The position numbers and the translations under genes were made by a program. Shown here in pieces: positions 1 through 7,104 of a stretch of 19,727 bases of DNA. Source of the DNA: CAZWRV01 sp964636325 (GTDB taxonomy: Bacteria > Verrucomicrobiota > Lentisphaeria > Victivallales > GWF2-50-93); contig CAZWRV010000112.1 of assembly GCA_964636325.1 (NCBI GenBank), positions 1 to 19,727 on the forward strand. Direction: 5' to 3'. Below the pieces are notes generated by a model, which searched no databases, was not told the DNA's origin, and saw nothing but the letters and a program-made list of their open reading frames with translations. Position 1 is the stretch's first letter. Each line of letters opens with the position of its first letter.

Positions 1-109
1 CCGACCCGTCGCGCTTCACCTCCCACACCGGAGCCTGCGCACGTCCGACGACTATGAATCCCTCTATGTCTTCCATGTAATACTCAGTGAAATCGTCAGG
101 CGCACTCAT
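1..109 (-). CDS. 5' part of an unrecognised protein, runs off left edge
   Basis: The minus strand is open from an ATG at 109 to the window edge and encodes about 36 residues beginning MSAPDDFTEYYMEDIEG. A good ribosome binding site (GGAGG, 8 nt before the ATG) supports this start. The same frame stays open upstream to about 178 without an ATG, and that stretch (reading AWLRHILQAWEYLEEDP) also looks like protein. The true start may therefore be further upstream, or the gene may have lost its beginning. The visible part is acidic and has no signal peptide or domain I recognise. It diverges from the glycosidase cluster at 293. The function is unknown. Confidence 0.5.
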   Translation of the reverse strand, partial: MSAPDDFTEYYMEDIEGFIVVGRAQAPVWEVKRDGS

Positions 110-200
110 CGGATCTTCCTCCAGATATTCCCATGCCTGCAATATATGCCTCAGCCACGCACTTGAAAAATACCCCGATCAAATTAGCGTTATTCATCCG

Positions 201-242
201 TTCAATGTTGGATGTTGAGTGCTGGATATTGGACGTTCGCAT
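201..242. repeat. Degenerate heptanucleotide tandem repeat (TTGGATG-like)
   Basis: Six consecutive 7-nt units read TTCAATG, TTGGATG, TTGAGTG, CTGGATA, TTGGACG and TTCGCAT. The period is exact while the units are degenerate. The array lies in the divergent gap between the left-edge gene and the glycosidase cluster and runs directly into the hairpins at 239-277. Its role is unknown. It resembles the short-period intergenic repeats seen elsewhere in this window. Confidence 0.65.
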
Positions 243-277
243 CCGCCTGGCGGATGCCTTTTTCCCGCAGGGAAAAA
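239..277 (+). terminator. Two adjacent hairpins, terminator or leader attenuator
   Basis: A perfect 9-bp stem (GCATCCGCC, one-base loop, GGCGGATGC; 239-257) is followed by CTTTTT, the form of an intrinsic terminator. The T run is also the left arm of a second perfect hairpin (TTTTTCCC, GCA, GGGAAAAA; 259-277), so the two structures are contiguous. They end 15 nt before the start codon at 293. No gene on this strand ends just upstream in the window, so this could be a leader attenuator for the glycosidase cluster or part of a REP-like repeat unit. Confidence 0.5.
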
Positions 278-292
278 CTTAGAGGCTTAGCC

Positions 293-2539
293 ATGCATAA
301 TTCCCTTCATATTCGCGAACTGCTGCGGCGCATGAATGCGGAGCCGCTCTGCCGCGAGCGGCGCGATCCGCACCGCCTGGTGGCCCGCGATCCGGCGGCC
401 CAGGCCGGGCCGGATGACTTGACCATTGCCGATGGCTGGGCCGTTGTCTGCGAATGGCCGGATGCCCAGGTCGCCGCGCGGGTGCAGGACGACCTCGACG
501 ATTTTCTCGGGCGCTTGGGCGTGCGGATCGACCCGGGGGGCAAGCCACGCATCGCACTGCGTTCGACGTCCAGGCTGGGACCGCGTGATTTCCAATGGAA
601 GTGTGGGGATGACGGCGTAATGATCCAAGCCGGTGGCGTTGCCGGCTTGTGGGCGGCGGTGGCCTGGCTCGAGTTTGAGATGCGCACCCGTCGCGGACCC
701 TTCCTGCCCGCGGGCGGAACCGAGCGTCGCGCCGCCTGGGCCCACCAGATCAGCCAGGGACCGTGGGGAGCTAACTACTCGGTCCCCGATTTCGCGCCGG
801 AGTATCTCAGCGACGATTGCTTTCGGCTCTACGCGCACTACGGCGTCAACGAGATGATGATCTATGGCGACCTGCTGTGCTACGTGCAAAGCGCCGTCCT
901 GCCGGAATTGAACCATCCCGATGCAGAGCGAAACCTGGCCATGCTCCAAGACGCCGCCCGGCGCGCGGCCCGCTGCGGCGTGCGTTTCAGTTACGTGCCG
1001 GTCGGTCCGAAACTCAGGCCGCACCACCCGGTCTTCGCGGCGCACCCCGATGTCGGCGGAATCGTCGTGGAGATGGGCGGCGGACGGCTGCGGTTTCTCT
1101 GCACCGAAAGCTCCGAGGGGCGCGCCTTCTACCAGGAGCAGTTCGGCCGGCTTTTCCGTGCAGTTCCCGAACTCGCCGGCCTGATCTTGATCGTGGCGCA
1201 GGAATCGTTCTACCACTGCAAGATGTGGTGGACAGGGCAGCGGGAGAAGTGTCCACGCTGCGACGGGCAGGCCACCGAGGACGTGCTGGCGCATATCCTT
1301 GGCGGCATCCAAGAGGCTGTCCGCGCGCGGCAACCCGACGCCTACGTGGCGGCTTGGCCCTATAGTACGAATGGATGGGAACGTCCGGATCGGCTCGAGT
1401 TCATCCGCCGGCTGCCGCGCGACGTGGCCTTCATGCTGAGCATCGAGAAGGACCAAGCTTGCCGCAAGAACGGTTACATCAAGGCCGTCTGGGACTACAG
1501 CGTGGATTATGGCGGACCCGCCGACCCCATGCTGAAATGTTCCGCGGCATGTCGCGACGCCGGCCGGCCGCTAGTTGTCAAGACTGAGACCGGCATCGGG
1601 CTGGAGGTGATTCAATTCCCCTATGTGCCGGCCATGCAGCGGCTGGCCGACAAGTGGCAGGGGGTGCGAGGGTTGACCCCATTCGCGGTACATCAATCCT
1701 GGCTGTTCTTCGGCATGTTCAATTCACGTGCCGAGGCGCTCGGACTGTGGGCGGCGTATGCGCCGGAGATGCCGCGCGACGAGTACTTGCGGCGGTTGGC
1801 CGTTCGGGATTTCGGCCCGGCGGCGGCCGGCCTCGTTGTCGAGTCGTGGCGGCACATGAGCGAGTCCATGGGACGCCTGCCGCTGCTTCAGTTCAACCAC
1901 TACTATGTCGGGCCGTCGTTTCTTGGCCCCTGTCATCCGTTGGTTCCGGAGAAAGGGATAAAGCTGTCGCCGGTGTTCGACGGCCACCTGTTCTACCTGC
2001 AGGAGACCGGGGAAACCTTTTCTTCCAAGGATGTCAGCGAGACGCGCACCTGCCTGGCCATTGATCGCTTTGCTCCGGCTGGCGGGATGCCGCAGATTTT
2101 GCCCGGCGAGACGCGTACACCCGAGGCGATCGTCCGCGACGAATACGGGCTGGCGACCGAGGCGTCGCTGCGCGCCCTAAATTGCCTGCGCCAGGCCGCT
2201 CTCCGTGCGGCAACGGCGGTCGACCGCGCGCATCTGCGCGAGGAAATGCTGCTGACCGAGGCGGTGTACCGCACCAACCGCGCCTGCTGGAACACGGCGA
2301 GGTGGTTCATCGCCCGCGACGCCGGCGATACGGCCGGCATGTGCGCCGTTGCTCTCGACGAGCGGGAGAACGCACTGGCCGCCTTGCCGGTCTACAGTGC
2401 GGCGCCCTGGCTCGACTATCCGATGCGGATCGACGGACGGTATTCACCCGCCGCCGACATGATCGCGGAGAAGGTTCGAATGATCGATGCGTGGTTGAGC
2501 CGCTTCATGACGGAGGAAAATCAGAGCGACAAGGCGTGA
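293..2539 (+). CDS. TIM-barrel glycoside hydrolase-like protein (GH20/GH67-type)
   Basis: This predicted 748-residue protein probably hydrolyses a glycosidic bond in a plant or algal polysaccharide; the substrate is unknown. The ATG at 293 is chosen because AGAGG lies 7 nt before it; an in-frame ATG at 212 lies inside repeat sequence. Residues 50-130 look like the small alpha/beta domain that precedes the barrel in GH20 and GH67 enzymes (GVMIQAGGVAGLWAAVAWLE at 108-127). Residues 150-500 look like a TIM barrel, with QES around Glu304, a CPRC pair (320-323) and several exposed aromatic residues. The carboxy-terminal third is helical. No signal peptide is visible, so it may act in the cytoplasm on imported oligosaccharides. 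Of about 70 arginines I see only about three AGG codons. The family assignment is by resemblance, and catalytic residues are not established. Confidence 0.6.
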   Translation: MHNSLHIRELLRRMNAEPLCRERRDPHRLVARDPAAQAGPDDLTIADGWAVVCEWPDAQVAARVQDDLDDFLGRLGVRIDPGGKPRIALRSTSRLGPRDFQWKCGDDGVMIQAGGVAGLWAAVAWLEFEMRTRRGPFLPAGGTERRAAWAHQISQGPWGANYSVPDFAPEYLSDDCFRLYAHYGVNEMMIYGDLLCYVQSAVLPELNHPDAERNLAMLQDAARRAARCGVRFSYVPVGPKLRPHHPVFAAHPDVGGIVVEMGGGRLRFLCTESSEGRAFYQEQFGRLFRAVPELAGLILIVAQESFYHCKMWWTGQREKCPRCDGQATEDVLAHILGGIQEAVRARQPDAYVAAWPYSTNGWERPDRLEFIRRLPRDVAFMLSIEKDQACRKNGYIKAVWDYSVDYGGPADPMLKCSAACRDAGRPLVVKTETGIGLEVIQFPYVPAMQRLADKWQGVRGLTPFAVHQSWLFFGMFNSRAEALGLWAAYAPEMPRDEYLRRLAVRDFGPAAAGLVVESWRHMSESMGRLPLLQFNHYYVGPSFLGPCHPLVPEKGIKLSPVFDGHLFYLQETGETFSSKDVSETRTCLAIDRFAPAGGMPQILPGETRTPEAIVRDEYGLATEASLRALNCLRQAALRAATAVDRAHLREEMLLTEAVYRTNRACWNTARWFIARDAGDTAGMCAVALDERENALAALPVYSAAPWLDYPMRIDGRYSPAADMIAEKVRMIDAWLSRFMTEENQSDKA

Positions 2540-2545
2540 GAGATA

Positions 2546-2671
2546 ATGAATTTTATTGCCTATCCAATCGGCCCGGCGGCGGGTGACGACGCCAACCACG
2601 GCAACTCGCCGGAACGCCCGCTGAAGACCGATGCGCCGAGGAGACGAAAACAAAAGCAGAGGACTCGATGA
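2546..2671 (+). pseudogene. Amino-terminal remnant of a parallel beta-helix (pectate-lyase-like) protein
   Basis: This 41-codon frame starts 6 nt after the upstream glycosidase stop. Residues 14-27 (GDDANHGNSPERPL), followed by KT, match the well-known opening of secreted right-handed parallel beta-helix proteins, normally GxDxNPGTxxxPFxT. After about residue 28 the similarity ends in a short basic tail and a stop. Full-length relatives have several hundred residues, so nearly all of the helix is missing, most simply through an internal deletion. The stop overlaps the next start codon (ATGA, 2668-2671), so the stub could still couple translation of the next gene. A functional small protein cannot be excluded. 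Confidence 0.6.
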
Positions 2672-4953
2672 ACACGACGATCGAAATCCATGCATTACTA
2701 ACCCGGTTCGCGGGGAGCCACGAAACGGCGCACGCGCGCCGCGGCGTGGCGCTGAATGGCGCCTCGACGTTCGAGATTCCTTTCGCCGACGCCGACTGGC
2801 GGATCGCCGCGACTCTTGGGCCGGCGCCCGCCCACCCGGAGGCGCTTGACGGCACGGTGACCTTCAGTGTCGCGCGGGGCTCGGCGCGCGAGGTGGCGGT
2901 GGCGCTGGAGTGGACGGTCACCGACTGGTCCCGCGAGGTTTTTGTCATGCTGCCGGCCGCCGCCTACAACGGCAACCGCTATCCGTGTCGGCCGTACAAG
3001 TACCCGCCCATGGTGCATGAACCTGCCGACATCGGCCCCGAGGCGCCGATCCTGGTGACCGATGTGCCGCGGCTCAACCACGAGAACGGCCAGCCATCGC
3101 GCCTCCAAGTGCTCACCGGCGACCTCACGACGCCCGCTATCGGCGTTTATCATCCGCGCCGCAACGAGGCGATGATCCTGCTGACCGAGCAGGGCAGCGC
3201 CCTCGGCAACCACGGGGTGACGGTGGAGGAGAGCCTCGACCGGTCGTCCGCCGTGCTGCGCATCGAAGCGCCGGGCGTGCGGCGCGACACGCTCTACACC
3301 ATGGTCAACACCGCAACCCCGTCCTGGGATCGCGGCGCGGGATGGAACACAGGCGCCACCGTCACCCTGCGCTTTCGGCTCTACCGCTTCCCTGCCGCCG
3401 ACGTGCAGGCGCTGTACGACCGCTTTGCCCTCGTGCGCAAGGACTTGACCGGTCCGGTGACGCTCCGGCACCAACTGCCGTTTTCCGCCGCCTTCGCCAT
3501 CGTCGAGGAAAAACACCAGCGCGAGAATTGGTGCGATGAAGGCTACTACCGGGTCGGCACCCACGAGGCGGCCGCGGGCAGCAAGTACCAGGACTGGCAG
3601 GTTGGCTGGGTCGGCGGCGGCATGTCGCCGACTGCCTTCCTAATCGCCGGACAGGCCGAAGCCCGGCAGCGCGCCATGCGCAACCTCGACTGGATGTTCA
3701 ACCGTGCCCAGCATCCCAGCGGCCTCTTCCATGCCGTGTATCACGAAGGCAAAGCCTCGGCGGACGGATTCGATCTGCCCGGCACCGAGCGTTGGTACAT
3801 GACGCGGAAACAGGCTGATGCCCTGTATTTCCTGCTCAAGGCGTTTCACGCGCTCCATGCTCGGGATGCCGCCTGGCGTCTTCCCGAGCGGTGGGCGGCG
3901 GGCACGCGGCGCTTGGCGGACTGCTTCGTCGCCGCGTGGCGCCGGTTCGGCCAGCTCGGGCAATACCTCGATTGCGAGACTGGCAACGTTATCGTTGGCG
4001 GCTCGACCGCCGCCGCCATGGCACCCGGCGCCCTCGCTCTGGCCGGGCAGTACTTCGACAACCCGGAATACCTCGAAGTCGCGGAAGCCCTCGCCCGGCA
4101 CTTGGACGAGCGCGACGTGCGAAGCGGCGTCACCACCGGCGGGCCCGGCGAGATACTCAAGTGCGCCGACAGCGAATCGGCGTTCGCCATGCTGGAATCG
4201 TTCGTGGTGCTCTATGAAGTCACCGGCAAAGCGCACTGGCTGGCGCGCGCGGAGGCCATGGCGGCGCAGTGCCTGACCTGGTGCGCTTCGTACGACTACG
4301 CGTTTCCGCCGGACTCCCCGTTCGGACGGCTCTACATGCGGGCGGCCGGTTCGGTCTGGGCGAACGTGCAGAACAAGCACAGCGCGCCCGGCATCTGCAC
4401 GCTGTCGGGCGATTCGCTGTTCAAACTCTTCCGCTATACGGGCGAGGCATTGTGGCTCGACCAAATCCAGGAGACCGCGCATAATCTGATGCAGTATCTT
4501 TCGCGTTCCGACCGGACGGTGGGCACGCCGCCGGCGATGCGTCCCGGCTACATCTGCGAACGCGTCAACTTCAGCGACTGGGAAGGGCGCGAGAACATCG
4601 GCGGCAGCCTCTTTGGCTCCTGCTGGCCCGAGGTGTCGCTGCTGCTGACCGTCGCCGAACTGCCCGGCATTTACGCCCAGCCCGATACGGGACGGCTGTG
4701 CATCTTTGACCACGTGGAAGCCCGGTGGGTGGACACAGCCCGGGACGAGGTTACGATTGAGTGCCGCAACCCGACCGCCTTCGATGCCGAGATCCGGGTG
4801 CTTGCCGAACGCTCCTCCGCCGCCAGCGGGATTCTCGGCCAGGCGGCCGCATTGCGCTGGCCGACCTATCGGGTGGCGGCGGGCGAGACGCAACGGTTTA
4901 GGGTTCCGTTGAGCGTCGGCTCGCGGGCAAGCGCGGTCGCTTGCAGCAGCTAG
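2668..4953 (+). CDS. Alpha/alpha-toroid (six-hairpin) glycoside hydrolase-like protein
   Basis: The product is 761 residues. Residues 1-265 are a beta-rich domain; residues 290-665 have the repeated amphipathic helices of an (alpha/alpha)6 barrel (WMFNRAQHPSGLFHAVYHEG at 342-361, conserved Trp, Asp and Glu positions, GGPGEILKCADSESA at 491-505, QNKHSAPGICTLSGD at 568-582). Residues 670-761 form a carboxy-terminal beta domain. This order matches six-hairpin glycosidases of unclassified or DUF1680-like type; I cannot name a CAZy family or the catalytic residues. There is no signal peptide. GAGG lies about 5 nt before the ATG, and the start overlaps the stop of the beta-helix stub (ATGA), so it is probably cotranscribed with the TIM-barrel gene and acts on the same glycan. 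Arginine codons are almost entirely CGN, as in that neighbour. Confidence 0.6.
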   Translation: MNTTIEIHALLTRFAGSHETAHARRGVALNGASTFEIPFADADWRIAATLGPAPAHPEALDGTVTFSVARGSAREVAVALEWTVTDWSREVFVMLPAAAYNGNRYPCRPYKYPPMVHEPADIGPEAPILVTDVPRLNHENGQPSRLQVLTGDLTTPAIGVYHPRRNEAMILLTEQGSALGNHGVTVEESLDRSSAVLRIEAPGVRRDTLYTMVNTATPSWDRGAGWNTGATVTLRFRLYRFPAADVQALYDRFALVRKDLTGPVTLRHQLPFSAAFAIVEEKHQRENWCDEGYYRVGTHEAAAGSKYQDWQVGWVGGGMSPTAFLIAGQAEARQRAMRNLDWMFNRAQHPSGLFHAVYHEGKASADGFDLPGTERWYMTRKQADALYFLLKAFHALHARDAAWRLPERWAAGTRRLADCFVAAWRRFGQLGQYLDCETGNVIVGGSTAAAMAPGALALAGQYFDNPEYLEVAEALARHLDERDVRSGVTTGGPGEILKCADSESAFAMLESFVVLYEVTGKAHWLARAEAMAAQCLTWCASYDYAFPPDSPFGRLYMRAAGSVWANVQNKHSAPGICTLSGDSLFKLFRYTGEALWLDQIQETAHNLMQYLSRSDRTVGTPPAMRPGYICERVNFSDWEGRENIGGSLFGSCWPEVSLLLTVAELPGIYAQPDTGRLCIFDHVEARWVDTARDEVTIECRNPTAFDAEIRVLAERSSAASGILGQAAALRWPTYRVAAGETQRFRVPLSVGSRASAVACSS

Positions 4954-4965
4954 TCCAGCTGGACT
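4952..4965. terminator. 14-bp perfect palindrome overlapping the cluster's last stop codon
   Basis: AGTCCAGCTGGACT is a perfect palindrome and is followed by TTTAT. It begins inside the TAG stop of the upstream glycosidase. It may form a short terminator hairpin with a 4-nt loop, or be a dyad protein-binding site. The T tract is weak. Confidence 0.35.
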
Positions 4966-4982
4966 TTATACTCATTTAGCGT

Positions 4983-5011
4983 CAAAATGTAAATTTTTCA
5001 GCCTAAAGGAG
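4983..5011 (+). repeat. 29-bp repeat, copy A, supplying the cysE ribosome binding site
   Basis: The 29 bases from CAAAATGTAAA to CCTAAAGGAG are identical to 11841-11869. The repeat ends in AAAGGAG, which lies 6 nt before the cysE ATG at 5018 and is an excellent Shine-Dalgarno sequence. An imperfect inverted copy lies at 11598-11631. Conservation of 29 bases at two unrelated sites indicates an interspersed element or a conserved regulatory module, not only a ribosome binding site. Confidence 0.75.
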
Positions 5012-5017
5012 ATAATC

Positions 5018-5965
5018 ATGAAGCAATGCCCGAATGAAAAAACGGTGGCAGGAACGGGGAACATAGACATAGACTCGATCGTGGGGCGCGTCTGCGAGAC
5101 ATACAAGGACAGCCAGGGCATAAACCATATCGAGGGGTTCAACCTGCCCAGCGAGTCGGAAGTCCTTGCCATCCTGAACGATCTGATCGAGATAATATTC
5201 CCCGGCTACACCAGCAGGCGCGCGCTCAGCATCCAGAGCGTCCAATACAGCGTCGGGGAAATCCTGACCAGGGTCTATCTCCAGCTCACGGACCAGGTCG
5301 CCCGGGCGTTCAGATACAACTGCGAGATGACGAAGTGCCTCGACTGCGACACGCCCGCCCTGTCCGAGGGCGCCACAAGGCACCTCCTGGAATCGCTCCC
5401 GGGCATCCGCGAGGATCTCAAGCTGGACGTCATCGCCGCGTTCGAAGGGGATCCGGCCGCCAAGAGCCTCGATGAGATCGTCCTCAGCTACCCCGGCATC
5501 AAGGCGCTGACAGTCCACCGCATTTCGCATGAACTCTTCGTCAAGGGCGTGCCGCTGATCCCAAGGATGATGAGCGAAAGCGCGCACAGGGCCACCGGCA
5601 TCGACATCCATCCCGGCGCCAAGCTCGGCAAGTCCATCTTCATCGATCACGGGACAGGCGTCGTGATAGGCGAGACCTGCGAGATCGGCGACAACTGCAA
5701 GATATACCAGGGCGTCACGCTCGGCGCGCTAAGCTTCCCGAAGGACGCCTGCGGCAAGATCATCAAGGGCGCGAAGCGGCATCCGACCCTGGAGAAAAAC
5801 GTCACGCTGTATTCCGGCGCCACCGTCCTCGGCAACATCGTCATCGGCGAAGGTTCGACCATCGGCGGCAACGTGTGGCTTACTGAAAGCGTCGGCCCGG
5901 GAACCCTCGTCACCATCGCACCGCCGGAGCTGAAGATCAGGACGAAGAAGCCTTTAGCGGATTGA
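5018..5965 (+). CDS. cysE: Serine O-acetyltransferase, EpsC-like long form
   Basis: This cytoplasmic enzyme transfers acetyl from acetyl-CoA to L-serine, giving O-acetylserine for cysteine synthesis. The product is 315 residues. Residues 1-190 are a helical amino-terminal domain, longer than in the E. coli enzyme. Residues 195-300 show the hexapeptide-repeat left-handed beta helix (IDIHPGAKLG, GVVIGET, IGDNCKIYQGVTLG, VLGNIVIGEG). Asp196 and His211 (FIDHGTG) match the Asp143/His158 catalytic pair of E. coli CysE. The start is fixed by AAAGGAG 6 nt upstream, inside a repeat shared with another locus. cysK is not in the window. An NTF2-like gene follows after 51 nt. Arginine is often AGG here, unlike the preceding cluster. 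Identification is firm. Confidence 0.93.
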   Translation: MKQCPNEKTVAGTGNIDIDSIVGRVCETYKDSQGINHIEGFNLPSESEVLAILNDLIEIIFPGYTSRRALSIQSVQYSVGEILTRVYLQLTDQVARAFRYNCEMTKCLDCDTPALSEGATRHLLESLPGIREDLKLDVIAAFEGDPAAKSLDEIVLSYPGIKALTVHRISHELFVKGVPLIPRMMSESAHRATGIDIHPGAKLGKSIFIDHGTGVVIGETCEIGDNCKIYQGVTLGALSFPKDACGKIIKGAKRHPTLEKNVTLYSGATVLGNIVIGEGSTIGGNVWLTESVGPGTLVTIAPPELKIRTKKPLAD

Positions 5966-6016
5966 CCTGGCTGACGGAATTGACCGTATTGGCAGGAGAA
6001 GTTTTTTGTCCGGCTG

Positions 6017-6514
6017 ATGAAAATCAAGGCGACCATTTTTATCGTTTTTGTCGTCGCGGCCGCCGTCGGCGCCTTTCTTTATTTCCGCGGCGGAGAGGAG
6101 GGCAAGGTCCGCAAGCAGTTCGAGCGCCTGGCCTTTGCCGTGTCGAAGGAGCCCGGCGAAGGCAATATCTCCATGGCGCTAAAGATGGAGACCCTGCCTA
6201 CCTTGTTCGCCGACTCATGCGACGTTGAAATTCCGCAGAGCCCGCTCATCGGCCAATACTCCCCCGAGGAGATCACAAGCAACGCCACACGCGCCAGGAT
6301 GCACTTCTCCAGCCTGACGCTCAAGTTCTACGACATGACGGTCGAATTCCCGGAGAAGGACAGGGCCCGCGTCGAATTCACAGCCAGGCTGACCGGCAGC
6401 GCAAAGGGCGAAAAGGCCGTCGACGAAGTCCGAGAGATCGCAGGAACCCTGAGGAAAATCGACAAGAAGTGGCTCTTCGACCCGTTCAGGGTCGTCGAGG
6501 TTTTGAAGAAGTGA
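6017..6514 (+). CDS. Membrane-anchored NTF2/SnoaL-like protein of unknown function
   Basis: The product is 165 residues. Residues 5-22 are a single hydrophobic segment after a short basic start, so it is probably an uncleaved anchor with the rest outside the cytoplasmic membrane. Residues 30-162 have the pattern of an NTF2-like cone: early helices, then alternating strands (LKFYDMTVEFPEKDRARVEF, then EIAGTLRKIDKKWLFDPFRV). The ending with a conserved Trp before the last strand is typical of that fold. No catalytic residues are evident. The closest good Shine-Dalgarno, AGGAG, lies about 18 nt before this ATG, which is long. It follows cysE by 51 nt on the same strand and may be cotranscribed, but a functional link to cysteine synthesis is not apparent. 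Confidence 0.7.
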   Translation: MKIKATIFIVFVVAAAVGAFLYFRGGEEGKVRKQFERLAFAVSKEPGEGNISMALKMETLPTLFADSCDVEIPQSPLIGQYSPEEITSNATRARMHFSSLTLKFYDMTVEFPEKDRARVEFTARLTGSAKGEKAVDEVREIAGTLRKIDKKWLFDPFRVVEVLKK

Positions 6515-6516
6515 TG

Positions 6517-6605
6517 TTCAGATTTCCTGGCCCGCCTCTGCAAAGTGCTTGAAACAGCGGGAAATACCATTGTGGCTTTTCAGGGCGGGGCGCCGGAAAT
6601 CTGAA
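6517..6605. repeat. Palindromic interspersed repeat, complete copy
   Basis: TTCAGATTTCCTGGCCCGCC (6517-6536) recurs with one mismatch at 13346-13365. Its own inverted partner ends this unit: CAGATTTCC at 6519-6527 pairs with GGAAATCTG at 6595-6603, with further pairing inside (GCCCGCC with GGCGGGG). The right half (GCTTTTCAGGGCGGGGCG...) also resembles the reverse complement of 13346-13379. It begins 3 nt after the NTF2-like gene and could form a long hairpin at its 3' end. Confidence 0.6.
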
Positions 6606-6608
6606 TTG

Positions 6609-6633
6609 AAAATCCTTCGCCGCGAAGGATTTT
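6609..6633. terminator. Intrinsic terminator-like hairpin
   Basis: AAAATCCTTCG, loop CCG, CGAAGGATTTT is a perfect 11-bp stem whose right arm ends in a T run (TTTTT). This is the standard form of an intrinsic terminator for the cysE/NTF2-like unit; the left-hand A run also allows the reverse direction. Confidence 0.65.
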
Positions 6634-6704
6634 TGAATATCGCCCTCGGACGGTTTTTACGGCTCCATGTCATTGTAAGCTCATGGATAAAATAATCAGT
6701 TCCT

Positions 6705-6728
6705 GGAATTGGGAGAATCCCCCATTCC
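6705..6728 (-). terminator. Hairpin 3' of the frameshifted minus-strand gene
   Basis: GGAATTGGG (6705-6713) pairs imperfectly with CCCCCATTCC (6719-6728). On the minus strand it lies 11 nt after the stop of the broken gene at 6740 and is followed by an AT-rich stretch ending in ATTATTTT. It is a plausible terminator left over from a once-active gene. Confidence 0.4.
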
Positions 6729-6739
6729 GACCATTGCAT

Positions 6740-7030
6740 TCAGGGCCATAGGATGTCATTGTCGCCAGTGTCATCATTCTTCTCCGTAAGCTCCCATTCC
6801 TTGCTCTTGTCGAAGACGGCTTTCAGGCCTTCGGCAGTATCCCAGTAGAGATTGCGTTCAGGATCGTCGCCGTTCCCGATCGCGGGGGCACTGGAACAAT
6901 CCCCTGGCTGGCGTTGTCGGCGAGCGCGACGAAGACTGCGACGGTCTTGTCCCCAGCAACGAGGCGGCTGCTAAAAAACAAGCCCCATCAGAAATGCGGC
7001 TGCGGCAAATTGTCTTGCATATATTTCCAT
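6740..7030 (-). pseudogene. Small secreted protein gene broken by two homopolymer frameshifts
   Basis: No single frame is open, but three frames joined in order give one sensible protein of about 95 residues. From the ATG at 7030 comes a signal-peptide-like start (MEIYARQFAAAAFLMGLVF). The frame must shift in a run of six T to continue as AGDKTVAVFVALADNASQG and IVPVP. It must shift again in a run of five C to continue as AIGNGDDPERNLYWDTAEGL, ending EKNDDTGDNDILWP before the stop at 6740. I recall the core (VALxDNxxQGIVPVP, then GNGxDPxxNLYWG) from a family of uncharacterised bacterial proteins; this was not checked. Both breaks fall in homopolymers, so either the gene has decayed or the assembly has indels. 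A terminator-like hairpin follows the stop. Confidence 0.65.
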
Positions 7031-7104
7031 TGCTGGGAAAATTATCCGCAGAGGTGTGGATTTTCAAAGGAAATGTATTATGCTTTTAATTTAATCAGGA
7101 ATAC

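Noticed and set aside
201..242. Short tandem units as a CRISPR array
   Set aside because: Units are 6-8 nt, contiguous and degenerate, with no spacers and no cas genes in the window.
287..1456. Long minus-strand open frame (389 codons) opposite the first glycosidase
   Set aside because: It is a GC-rich antisense shadow with no recognisable domain, while the plus strand reads as a coherent enzyme.
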